From: an archaeon
GTDB taxonomy: Archaea > Thermoproteota > Nitrososphaeria > Nitrososphaerales > Nitrosopumilaceae
Direction: 5' to 3'
Length of the DNA stretch: 64,000 bases
Assembly: GCA_024276695.1 (NCBI GenBank)
Contig: JAJRWR010000025.1
Span: 1 to 64,000 of the forward strand
The translations under genes were made by a program, and so were the position numbers. Under the pieces are notes generated by a model that saw nothing but the letters and a program-made list of their open reading frames with translations, was not told the DNA's origin and searched no databases. This document shows, piece by piece, positions 46,183 to 53,713 of this stretch (its first letter is position 1; every line of letters starts with the position of its first letter).

Positions 46183-47655
46183 TTAAGAAATTATAACAAT
46201 CCCTGAATTGTTAGGTATAATTTTGATCATTGAATGATTATCATATAATCCATGTTTTATTTCCAAATTGTTTTGTGTCTGACCATTAACTGTAACAACA
46301 GGAGTTTCAGGAAGTAAGTCAGTTGAAACATAGATGATTATTCGATATGTGCTATCAAAAGAAAATTGCATTGTTTTTGTTTCTTCGTTATAGATAAAAT
46401 TTGAAATTATTGCTGGACTGCGAAAGTCTACTATCCACTTGTTAGAATCATTTTCCTTTATCCATATTGGCTGAATAAGTTCTCTAACTCCTTTTGTAGG
46501 ATCATACACTTTGTACTCTTTTGCGTCATTGATTTCTCTTTCAAGTCCTCTAAAACAAAAATCCTTACCTTCATCATCCTGTATTAATTCACATAGTTTG
46601 CCTCCTTCATCCAAATCATGATCCGTATAGAATGCAATACTTAGACCGAGATTGTCACTACATGTTTGATAATCAAATATACGTAATTCAGATTTTAGAC
46701 AAATATTTGAAATATCTTTTTCAATGGATGTAGATGTAATTAATTTTCTATCCGTATATCCCATCATTACTCCCCCAACACAAATGGTTCCCTGATAAAA
46801 TGACATCTCATCACATGAGTTGATTGCAGGTTCTAACTTGTATTCAAAATAATGAATCAAACCATGACCTAATCCATGTACACATTTTGTATAATTTGGG
46901 CTTCCTATGAATACATTACAAACTGTTTTGTATGAAGAAATATCTTCATTGTTTTCTCGTAATTCATGAAAGAATGCCGCCATTGTTCCGTGATAGAAAC
47001 CTCCTCTGCAAATAGAGCCATCAATTCCATTTAATGTTTCAAAAATATCCCCGTTTTCATTAAATGAAGCACTTCCAATTTCATGAGATATGAAATGACA
47101 ATCATCTATTGCTCCTAGTTTTGTTAAAATTAAAGCAAGTTCAAGGACATCAGAATTATCGACAGTTTGATTAACAGTTTCTTCAAAAAACTTAGAGTAA
47201 CACAATAGTTTGGGAGTTCCAGCATCCATTAATGCACAATTTCCAATTTTTTGCATATTTTGAACTGTTAATTTTTCTGTAGCAAGTACTGGGACTGGAT
47301 CATTTGGATCTAAAATTCCATCATTATCATCATCGTTATCTTGGTTTGCACCTATTCCATCAAAATCAAAATCTGACCACTCCTCTGAATCATTATCAAA
47401 AGAATCTATCACATCTATCACACCATCATTATCATCATCTGAATCACAGGGATTCCCTAATGAATCACCATCAAAATCAGATTGATCGGAGTTGCTAATT
47501 TTTGGACAATTATCCACATTGTCTATAATACTGTCTTGATCACTATCAACTGCAGTTATTTTTACATCAGATTGTAATCCAAAAAATAATAAAATTCCCA
47601 AGACTGCAAATGCACCTAAAACCAAGATCCATCTTTTATCAAATTTGTTTTGCAA
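46183..47655 (-). CDS. Membrane-anchored protein with type-3 thrombospondin repeats and a His/Cys domain
   Basis: 490 residues. N-terminal anchor (WILVLGAFAVLGILLFFGL), then calcium-binding repeats (DSDQDSIIDNVDNCP, DFDGDSLGNPCDSDDDNDG, DFDFDGIGANQDNDDDNDG, about 37-110), then a domain of about 300 residues with regularly placed Cys and His: CHFISHEIG, CRGGFYHGTMAAFFHE, CVHGLGHGLIHYFE, CVGGVMMGY. The C-terminus is beta-rich. The His/Cys pattern suggests metal or heme binding, but no family was recognised. Starts TTG 47655 with a TATA-like GTATATC upstream. Confidence 0.75.
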   Translation of the reverse strand: MQNKFDKRWILVLGAFAVLGILLFFGLQSDVKITAVDSDQDSIIDNVDNCPKISNSDQSDFDGDSLGNPCDSDDDNDGVIDVIDSFDNDSEEWSDFDFDGIGANQDNDDDNDGILDPNDPVPVLATEKLTVQNMQKIGNCALMDAGTPKLLCYSKFFEETVNQTVDNSDVLELALILTKLGAIDDCHFISHEIGSASFNENGDIFETLNGIDGSICRGGFYHGTMAAFFHELRENNEDISSYKTVCNVFIGSPNYTKCVHGLGHGLIHYFEYKLEPAINSCDEMSFYQGTICVGGVMMGYTDRKLITSTSIEKDISNICLKSELRIFDYQTCSDNLGLSIAFYTDHDLDEGGKLCELIQDDEGKDFCFRGLEREINDAKEYKVYDPTKGVRELIQPIWIKENDSNKWIVDFRSPAIISNFIYNEETKTMQFSFDSTYRIIIYVSTDLLPETPVVTVNGQTQNNLEIKHGLYDNHSMIKIIPNNSGIVIIS

Positions 47656-47689
47656 CTAATTTTTTTGGTACTTTTTGATATACTTTCCT

Positions 47690-47710
47690 TATGATACAAG
47701 ATTGAATTTG
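47690..47710 (+). promoter_or_regulatory. Regulon motif copy 1 (TATGATACAAG)
   Basis: TATGATACAAG, then ATTGAATTTG. It lies 35 bases before the start of the 46183-47655 gene (opposite strand) and about 190 bases before the regulator at 47899. One of five near-identical copies in 3.5 kb. Confidence 0.55.
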
Positions 47711-47803
47711 AGGTAGGAAGGATGAAAATATCCATATCGGACGTATCCAAAAATACAATATTTCCTAACCCTCTCTACCTTAGAGAATCTAGTTAAAACA
47801 TTG

Positions 47804-47824
47804 TATGATACAAGTCTCGATCTA
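47804..47824 (+). promoter_or_regulatory. Regulon motif copy 2 (TATGATACAAG)
   Basis: TATGATACAAG, then TCTCGATCTA. It lies 75 bases upstream of the regulator ATG at 47899, consistent with autoregulation by that winged-helix protein. Confidence 0.55.
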
Positions 47825-47898
47825 GGAAAAGAAGTTTTAGCAAAGAACTGTAATAATTTGTAGAATAGGTTAAATCAGTGATTTTGGTAACTATAATC

Positions 47899-48411
47899 AT
47901 GAGTGAGGTTTTAGAATCGCCCAAGGTAAGAATTTTGGATTTTGTTATGAATAATCCTAGCTCTCATCTCAGAAAAATTAAAAATAATCTAGGGGTTTCC
48001 ATGGTAACTGTACAATATTATCTTGCCATGCTTGAAAGCGAAGGGAAAATCAAGTCAGTCAAGACAAAATTTTACAAAAATTATTACCACATTAACGAGT
48101 CTGATGATAAAATCCTCTCAGTGTTAAATTTAGATTCTCCACGTAACATTGTCATGTATTTGATTCAGCATGAACCTGCCACACATCAAGAAATATCAAA
48201 GGGAATTGGTTTGTCATCATCTACAATTAATTGGCATATGAAGAGACTAATAGAATTACAAATTGTAGATACAGAGTATTCTGGAAAATATACAGTCTAT
48301 CGTCTTAATGACAGAGACAATGTAATGAATAATCTTAAAAAATGTAAATCAACAACATGGAGTTCCATGGTAAACAACATGGCAGACGTATTTTCAGCAT
48401 TTAATGAATAA
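47899..48411 (+). CDS. Two-domain winged-helix transcriptional regulator
   Basis: 170 residues. Two winged-helix domains in tandem: LESPKVRILDFVMNNPSSHL then KIKNNLGVSMVTVQYYLAML (first), and TINWHMKRLIELQIVDTEYS (second recognition helix). I place the start at ATG 47899, not GTG 47878, because the TATA-like GGTTAAATC near 47869 is 27 bases upstream. The motif copies at 47690 and 47804 lie in its upstream region. The following gene is a three-helix membrane protein. Probably the local regulator of the exported-protein cluster (inference). Confidence 0.85.
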   Translation: MSEVLESPKVRILDFVMNNPSSHLRKIKNNLGVSMVTVQYYLAMLESEGKIKSVKTKFYKNYYHINESDDKILSVLNLDSPRNIVMYLIQHEPATHQEISKGIGLSSSTINWHMKRLIELQIVDTEYSGKYTVYRLNDRDNVMNNLKKCKSTTWSSMVNNMADVFSAFNE

Positions 48412-48430
48412 AAAATAGGTATTACATAGA

Positions 48431-48808
48431 ATGTTAAATTCACAATTATCTGCCCTATCAAAGATTTCATTACAACTTGATTATCTCAACCCGTTTGATG
48501 ATCCACTAGATGTTGTAACACAAGACGACATTATTTCAGGTTCAGTTGCAATAGCTATCGCAGGTTTTTCGATAGTTCTAACTATAATGGCAATAACTGC
48601 TTACAGAAAGACAGGGATTTCACAACTCAAGTATATCGCAATGGCATTTTCATTATTTACAATATATTTAGGAATTGAAGCATTGCAAGAACTGTTACCA
48701 CTTAATGACGACTCTTTTGATTTGTTTTTATCAGCAATCATGCTCGGTATTTTGATTAGTTTCTTTTTAGGAGTTATGAGAAAAAAGAAAAATCATATAG
48801 AAACATAG
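48431..48808 (+). CDS. Three-helix membrane protein partnered with the regulator
   Basis: 125 residues with an N-terminal polar segment (about 1-35), then helices at about 38-58, 66-88 and 96-116 and a basic end (MRKKKNHIET). It starts 19 bases after the regulator stop, same strand, mirroring the regulator/membrane pair at 15.8-16.4 kb. Possible signal-sensing partner. No named family. Confidence 0.75.
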   Translation: MLNSQLSALSKISLQLDYLNPFDDPLDVVTQDDIISGSVAIAIAGFSIVLTIMAITAYRKTGISQLKYIAMAFSLFTIYLGIEALQELLPLNDDSFDLFLSAIMLGILISFFLGVMRKKKNHIET

Positions 48809-48811
48809 TCA

Positions 48812-49003
48812 TTATTTTAATTTGATTTTTGGGCTTGATCTGAGTGCAATGTTACAGCAAGGACATCTAAAATTATCTGTTTTCAAATAAGTACAACAGC
48901 ATGAACACCATTTGAAACCATTTTCATAACTTAGTTTGTTGGAGTATCCATCAAGTTTAAAATTACTGCATTTGTTATTACACATAAATGCCAATCTTTT
49001 CAA
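48812..49003 (-). CDS. Cys-rich zinc-ribbon protein (CPCC-type)
   Basis: 63 residues. CNNKCSNF, CSCCCTYL and CPCCNIALRSSPK form two CxxC-type sites. It shares the layout C...KxC..C...CPCC...LR..PK with the protein at 62634-62858, so they are members of one small family. ATG at 49003. The third motif copy lies 25 bases upstream. It converges on the membrane protein gene with three bases between stops. Confidence 0.75.
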   Translation of the reverse strand: MKRLAFMCNNKCSNFKLDGYSNKLSYENGFKWCSCCCTYLKTDNFRCPCCNIALRSSPKIKLK

Positions 49004-49027
49004 TTAAACATGATATATTTAGAATTT

Positions 49028-49048
49028 TATGATACAAGATTGAATTTG
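49028..49048 (+). promoter_or_regulatory. Regulon motif copy 3 (TATGATACAAG)
   Basis: TATGATACAAG, then ATTGAATTTG, identical to copy 1 over 21 bases. It lies 25 bases upstream of the zinc-ribbon gene that starts at 49003 and runs the other way. Confidence 0.55.
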
Positions 49049-49083
49049 TGTTATTAAAAAGAAACGCCTAATAATTTTATCTC

Positions 49084-50013
49084 TTAAAAGATACTGCCCC
49101 AACCACGTGCAATTAATTTCTCAACAGAATCAAAAGTCACACATGCAGCTGATCTGTCAGAGTTTTTCATTAAGAGTTCAAATCCTTGACGACAAATAAC
49201 ATCAGGTAACTTTACACCCTGTTCTATCTGGGCTTTTGGAGATACTCCTTTTTTGACATCACGTTCATTTGAAATAAGAAAAGTTATTGTTTCCAAAACA
49301 GGTTTTTCAGATTCAGAAATCAAATATATTCCTCGGATTCCAATGGTCACCTCAACAGGATTATCAGATTCTAAGGATTTTATGTTTAGTTCTTGGTGAC
49401 CATCGACTGAATGAACATTTTCACGGAATAGTATTTCTTCGTTGTCTTGAGTCATTCTAATGTCATAGTTGAAGTGAACTAGAATAGCATTTTTTTCATC
49501 AGTGAATCTTAGTTCTATTTCAAGTGGATTTCCAGCTTTAATAAAATCAGTACTAATGGTACCAATTACTGAACCTGATTCAGAAAGTGCCATTTGCTCA
49601 ATTTCATGTAATGCAAGTGATTGTTGAAGAAGAGGTTTTGCAATTATTACTCCCTCCATCCATGGATGAAGAGTGCAATAGTATGGAAATGCACCTGATT
49701 CATCAAAACTAAAAGCAAAGACTTCTCCTGATTGCAGTACATCGCTATAGATAATTCCATCTGGACCCTCTTCAGGAGAGCCACTTGTAACAGTATGAGG
49801 TGCAGAGTCATTGTTTATCCATTCAACTACATCAGTCACATTAACAAAAATTGGATTTGGAATGTAACACAAATCTCTTATTTCACATCCCAAAACAGAT
49901 GTTCCTTGTGGGATACTAATCTTAATTGATTCTTCTGCTGCAATAGAATCCTTCATTGTAGAAAATAAAATTATGCCAACAATTACAAAAATTACAACAA
50001 ATCTTAATTCCAT
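49084..50013 (-). CDS. Exported cupredoxin-like protein with C-terminal Cys motif
   Basis: 309 residues. A signal peptide (VVIFVIVGIILFSTMKDSIA) is followed by a plastocyanin-type copper domain: APHTVTSGS (His), SFDESGAFPYYC (Cys), TLHPWMEGV (His and Met), all four type-1 copper ligands in order. A beta-rich region follows and then VICRQGFELLMKNSDRSAAC, the Cys motif shared with the exported proteins at 25843 and 44666. A copper protein fits ammonia-oxidiser electron transport. The upstream gap holds motif copy 4. Confidence 0.88.
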   Translation of the reverse strand: MELRFVVIFVIVGIILFSTMKDSIAAEESIKISIPQGTSVLGCEIRDLCYIPNPIFVNVTDVVEWINNDSAPHTVTSGSPEEGPDGIIYSDVLQSGEVFAFSFDESGAFPYYCTLHPWMEGVIIAKPLLQQSLALHEIEQMALSESGSVIGTISTDFIKAGNPLEIELRFTDEKNAILVHFNYDIRMTQDNEEILFRENVHSVDGHQELNIKSLESDNPVEVTIGIRGIYLISESEKPVLETITFLISNERDVKKGVSPKAQIEQGVKLPDVICRQGFELLMKNSDRSAACVTFDSVEKLIARGWGSIF

Positions 50014-50120
50014 ATTTAGTAAAATAATTTTGCAATGAAATTAACCTTGGTTTGATTTTTCAAACAATTAGACTAATTTTTAACTTACAAAATGAATTTT
50101 TAAAAAATAAATGAAATTTT

Positions 50121-50141
50121 TATGATACAAGCTTCGATTTG
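50121..50141 (+). promoter_or_regulatory. Regulon motif copy 4 (TATGATACAAG)
   Basis: TATGATACAAG, then CTTCGATTTG, between the divergent cupredoxin gene (start 50013) and the exported coiled-coil gene (start 50229). 88 bases upstream of the latter. Confidence 0.55.
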
Positions 50142-50228
50142 ATTTGTTCAGAATTAGTTTTATTGTGGATTAAGGTTGCTATTTTGTTCTGATTAATTAC
50201 TAAATAAAAAAATGAGAAATCATGTTTA

Positions 50229-50861
50229 ATGACTAGAAATAAATCAAAACATGCAATCTATAGTATGATATTTGGAATCATGTTGTTATCAACTGTTTCA
50301 GTAAATGGATCTGTTCAAGCATTTGCACAGACAAATTCAGATAATGGATTTACAGTAAGAAGCCCTGAACAAATTAACAAAGATCCTGTAGCAAAATCAA
50401 TACTTGAAAAAATAAAACAGATGAAAAAGAGAATGACTGAAATCAAAGATGAAAAGAAAAAACAGCAAGAACATCAAAAATTTATTGATCAACAAAGAAT
50501 CATTGCAAAGCAAGAACTAAACAAAGAACTTGATAGGATGAATAACAAAAACAAGGATCATACACCAAAATCTTCCTTTACAAGTTTTGTATCCTCAAAA
50601 CCTGCTGATACACAGAAGGTATACTGGGATATGTTCAACTTCCAACAACAAAAGGTATCCGAGGCACGAAAAGCAATGAAAACAGTTCTAGATAATGGCG
50701 GTTCACTCCAAGAAGCAAGAGAGGCATATCACAATGCAGGTGCTATCAAAAGAGTGCAACTAATTGACATTACAAAAGACCTCAACATCAAACATGGATT
50801 AGCAGACAACACAGTTCAATCTACCTTTGACAAGAATGGAAAACTGCCAAGGTATGATTAA
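50229..50861 (+). CDS. Exported coiled-coil protein, paralogue A
   Basis: 210 residues. Signal peptide (about 1-38, ending QAFA-QT), a charged coiled coil (about 60-115), then a conserved C-terminal domain: HTPKSSFTSFVSSKP...VYWDMFNFQQ...LDITKDLNIKHGLADN-type segment (IDITKDLNIKHGLADN) and the end FDKNGKLPRYD. The C-terminal domain is shared with the 51240 gene, in the same order. No known family. Motif copy 4 is upstream. Confidence 0.75.
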   Translation: MTRNKSKHAIYSMIFGIMLLSTVSVNGSVQAFAQTNSDNGFTVRSPEQINKDPVAKSILEKIKQMKKRMTEIKDEKKKQQEHQKFIDQQRIIAKQELNKELDRMNNKNKDHTPKSSFTSFVSSKPADTQKVYWDMFNFQQQKVSEARKAMKTVLDNGGSLQEAREAYHNAGAIKRVQLIDITKDLNIKHGLADNTVQSTFDKNGKLPRYD

Positions 50862-50878
50862 CTAATCTCTTTTTTTAA
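50862..50878 (+). terminator. T-rich tract after paralogue A
   Basis: CTAATCTCTTTTTTTAA follows the stop codon directly; a T7 run is consistent with archaeal termination. Confidence 0.35.
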
Positions 50879-50936
50879 TAAATACTCAATTAAACTCTAA
50901 AAATTTTGTGTATTAAAAAAATATAATCATTTTTTA

Positions 50937-51074
50937 TTAAAGACGATCTAATCCTTTTGCCTTTCTCCATTGTTTCTCCATTTGTTGCTTACAAGATTCG
51001 TGACATCTTTTTCCATTAATTTCTGCAAGTCCATCAGAAATATTCATTTCATTTTTACAAATACTACAAATCAA
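50937..51074 (-). CDS. Small LIM-like zinc-finger protein, 45 aa
   Basis: Minus strand from TTG 51074: after the start residue ICSICKNEMNISDG, then NGKRCHESCKQQMEKQW and a basic end. CSIC plus CHESC makes one complete zinc site. GGAGATT lies eight bases before the TTG as a ribosome binding site, which supports this unusual start. Divergent from paralogue B with motif copy 5 between. Confidence 0.65.
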   Translation of the reverse strand: MICSICKNEMNISDGLAEINGKRCHESCKQQMEKQWRKAKGLDRL

Positions 51075-51144
51075 TTGTTAATCTCCATTTTTTACTCATC
51101 ACTTCAACTGATCAATTTACTTTTGATTTATGACTAATATATCA

Positions 51145-51165
51145 TATGATACAACTATCGATCCG
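51145..51165 (+). promoter_or_regulatory. Regulon motif copy 5 (TATGATACAAC)
   Basis: TATGATACAAC, then TATCGATCCG; it differs from the others at the last base of the core. 75 bases upstream of the paralogue B ATG, the same distance as copy 2 from the regulator. Confidence 0.5.
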
Positions 51166-51239
51166 ACTCTACAAATTTCAAATGTATTGATCATTTTTTT
51201 GAATATTGAAGATTAACTCTGTTTTTTGTAAACGATTTC

Positions 51240-52133
51240 ATGTTAAAAATAATATCTACAATATTACTCTCGTGTCTAATGGGGGCTTTACTTGTCAATC
51301 CAGTATGGGCTGAAGAAGATTTTACATTTTCAATCAACGCTCCATCTAAATTTGAGGTAAGTCAATTCCCAGTCATACATGGCAAAACAATTACTTTGAA
51401 TAATAATCCCGTTTCAGATGTAAAAATTCAAGTTAATTTCCCCTCAGGGGCTATAACAACTTTGACTAATTCTACAGGTCAGTTTTCAGTTACGTCCCCA
51501 GTATCTGCAGATATTGGAGAATATACCATTACAGTTTATGCAAAAAAAGATAACAAAGTTGCAAATACTCAGATTACATATCAAGTAACAGAGAATAAAC
51601 TAACAATAGTAAAAGAAACACCAAACTCATTAGAAGAAACTTTGAAAACTGACAAGAATATAGAATTAGATCCATTTTCAAAGATGATCAAACAGCTTGA
51701 AGAGGAAAAATTACAAGTAGAGACAAGAAAAATACTTGTAAAAGAACAACAACAAGTTGAGGAACAAAGATTACTGGCAGAAGCAGATCTACAAAAGGAC
51801 TTGAAAGAGGCTGAAAAAAGAAATGAATTCTACAGTCCAAGAAATGCATTTTATAGATTCATACAAGATGTGGACAGTTCAGTTAGAGGAATATTTTGGC
51901 AACAGTTCTTGTTTACAGAAAAAATAACAAAACAGGCACTTGAAGCCAAAGAAAATGCATTAGAGGAAGGGAAATCAACATTTGAGGCAACAAAAATATT
52001 CCAAAAAGAGGCAGCAGTAACACAAAAAGAAGTCATGGACTTTAACAAGAATTTGAATGTGAATTATGGGAATGCAACATCTGACATTCAAGAACAGTTT
52101 GATGAGAACGGCAAACTCCCAAGAGAAGAATAA
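51240..52133 (+). CDS. Exported protein with carboxypeptidase-regulatory-like domain, paralogue B
   Basis: 297 residues. Signal peptide (MLKIISTILLSCLMGALLVN, cut near VWA-EE), a beta-sandwich like those of carboxypeptidase-regulatory or Ig folds (PVSDVKIQVNFPSGAITTL, about 30-115), a coiled coil (about 150-195) and the same C-terminal domain as paralogue A: FYSPRNAFYRFI, IFWQQFLF, NKNLNVNYGNATSD and FDENGKLPREE. So B is A plus an extra domain. Motif copy 5 is upstream. Confidence 0.78.
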   Translation: MLKIISTILLSCLMGALLVNPVWAEEDFTFSINAPSKFEVSQFPVIHGKTITLNNNPVSDVKIQVNFPSGAITTLTNSTGQFSVTSPVSADIGEYTITVYAKKDNKVANTQITYQVTENKLTIVKETPNSLEETLKTDKNIELDPFSKMIKQLEEEKLQVETRKILVKEQQQVEEQRLLAEADLQKDLKEAEKRNEFYSPRNAFYRFIQDVDSSVRGIFWQQFLFTEKITKQALEAKENALEEGKSTFEATKIFQKEAAVTQKEVMDFNKNLNVNYGNATSDIQEQFDENGKLPREE

Positions 52134-52334
52134 GATATGTTATCTTCTTATTTCAATAACTACTGAGCCATTTTTGAATATTTTGAGTAATTCGCAAATT
52201 TCAAATTTACTAGATATGATACTGAATAGCTGACTAGAGGTCAAATCAAATCAATCCTTTAAGGTCGAAAAAACTGCATAGTTACAGAAATATCTAAATC
52301 ATAATCCTTTCACATATGACCATTGCAGTTATGA

Positions 52335-52584
52335 GATTCTAAATTCTAGGGATTAATCGAGTTTATTCTAAACAAAAATGAAAAGGTAACTGCAGAAGCT
52401 GCTGCTATGGTATACTTCGAGGAAATATCAAAATAGAAACTAGGATGTGAGAGAGCGGATTCCTAAAATCACTAAAGCCGAAACTCTAGGAGGAGAGTCA
52501 TTTTTTGTAAACGAGTTTATCGCACAGGAGAACAACTGCAAGCTAAGACTGATAGGAAATGTACTTGGAGACATTGAAATTTAG
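52335..52584 (+). pseudogene. Remnant of an AIM24-family gene
   Basis: Read across frames, the plus strand encodes pieces of one protein in order: YEILNS, LIEFILNKNEKVTAEAAAMV (family motif), IKIETRM, ESGFLKSLKPKL and GGESFFVNEFIAQENN...GDIEI. The frames are separated by at least three shifts and an in-frame TGA at 52448-52450. The C-terminal half is missing. AIM24/TIGR00266 proteins have a double beta-barrel of unknown role in archaea. A true decayed gene with several lesions. A weak copy of the 47-51 kb motif (TATGATACTG) lies at 52215. Confidence 0.65.
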
Positions 52585-52613
52585 AAAAATGAAAAAATCC
52601 AGCAATTCTTTGT

Positions 52614-52796
52614 CTAGGTTGCTGGAATTTGGACTGGGACTTTCCTTTTCACATATTTTGCTAATGTTCCTGGAGAATACTCTATCCCGTGTTCATTGTT
52701 CATATGATCCCAATACTCAAAGATCACTTTTTCAACACTTCCTGTTGTGACAAATTCACAATCAAAACCACATTCATCACATCTAACAGTTACCAC
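52614..52796 (-). CDS. DUF1059-like small protein
   Basis: 60 residues starting MVTVRCDECGFDCEFVTTGS, with EYWDHMNNEHGIEYS, which matches the DUF1059 layout (C-x2-C, C, H-x4-H-type). ATG at 52796. Probably zinc-binding. Converges on the AIM24 remnant, which it may have invaded at the 3' end. Confidence 0.7.
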   Translation of the reverse strand: MVTVRCDECGFDCEFVTTGSVEKVIFEYWDHMNNEHGIEYSPGTLAKYVKRKVPVQIPAT

Positions 52797-52911
52797 AGAA
52801 AATATTCTACACCGAATAATAAAAGCAGATTTGTATAGGATGTGAATATTTGTTCAATTTTTTGCTGAATACTGTATGAACTTAAGATGACTAGAATTTA
52901 GATATTTGAAA

Positions 52912-53016
52912 ACAGATAGTAATCAAAACCAAGTAGTTATCCATTGACAACACTATGTTATGGTTCCAACATCAACCCTGATTTCTTGATGTTTTTTCTA
53001 GTTGATTACTATCTGT
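52912..53016. repeat. 105-base element with perfect 15-base terminal inverted repeats
   Basis: ACAGATAGTAATCAA at 52912-52926 and its exact reverse complement TTGATTACTATCTGT at 53002-53016 bound a 75-base interior. Within it AACATCAA and TTGATGTT form an eight-base hairpin. No ORF. The arrangement fits a small MITE-like insertion or a long RNA hairpin. The flanks do not show a clear target-site duplication. It lies in the otherwise empty gap 52797-53179. Confidence 0.55.
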
Positions 53017-53179
53017 AAGGAATTGGTAATTGTGAAATAAAAGTAACCGTGTGATGATCATGAAAATTTGTTTATTTTACTGATGAATTTTGTATAAATT
53101 TTGGTCATGTCATAGTTCTAAAACTCAATGTTGACAATTTGATGATAGTTTTTATCATTTGATCTCTAATCAAAAAAAC

Positions 53180-53539
53180 ATGTCTGATGAATTACGTCAA
53201 AAATGTGAATTGATATTAAAAGAACCTGAAATTCGCTTTGCCGGGTTTTTGGACATGATGGGCAATCTTATTGTTGGTTCTTTTTCAGATGGGATAAAAC
53301 CTCTAAAAAATGAAGAAGAACGAAAAAAAATGTTCATTGAAGCAGTATTGAGAATTAGAACTAGACAAGATTTCGATGAACGTCTTGGACCTGTAGAATA
53401 TGCTGCTGCAAGACGAAAGAATGTGGTCACTTTTACTTTTTTGTATGGTGATAATGTTCTTTTTGTTTCTGCAGAGCCCAATGTGGATATTGATAAAACT
53501 GCAAAGAAAATTATGAGTCTAAATCCTGTTTCTTCCTAG
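53180..53539 (+). CDS. DUF6659-like protein
   Basis: About 119 residues from ATG 53180 (MSDELRQKCELILKEPEIRF). An alpha/beta sequence with GFLDMMGNLIVGSF, ERLGPVEYAAARRKNVVTFT and a C-terminal helix resembles roadblock-like Thaumarchaeota-specific DUF6659; the assignment is from memory of that family's features. Start chosen over TTG 53159 because TTTTTATCATT near 53150 is at leaderless distance. Function unknown. Confidence 0.7.
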   Translation: MSDELRQKCELILKEPEIRFAGFLDMMGNLIVGSFSDGIKPLKNEEERKKMFIEAVLRIRTRQDFDERLGPVEYAAARRKNVVTFTFLYGDNVLFVSAEPNVDIDKTAKKIMSLNPVSS

Positions 53540-53586
53540 TTTTACATTATCTAGAAATTCTTCTATGTCTATAGACTGAGAATTTT

Positions 53587-53673
53587 TTATATTCTCCATA
53601 ATATGCTCATGGTTCCATAAAATACAATAACTGCAATAATAATCACTATAACTCCCTTTGTTGCATCCTTCAT
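53587..53673 (-). CDS. One-helix micropeptide, 28 aa
   Basis: ATG at 53673 opens MKDATKGVIVIIIAVIVFYG and eight more residues: a charged start, one membrane helix and a basic end. The next one-helix micropeptide (57485-57589) has the same style. Short for confident prediction, but composition is clearly membrane-protein like. Confidence 0.45.
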   Translation of the reverse strand: MKDATKGVIVIIIAVIVFYGTMSILWRI

Positions 53674-53713
53674 AATTAAAAATCACAAATCATAAACTTA
53701 AGCTTGTTGTAAA

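Noticed and set aside
52559-52750. 63-residue plus-strand ORF
   Set aside because: Antisense of the DUF1059-like gene; composition not coding-like.
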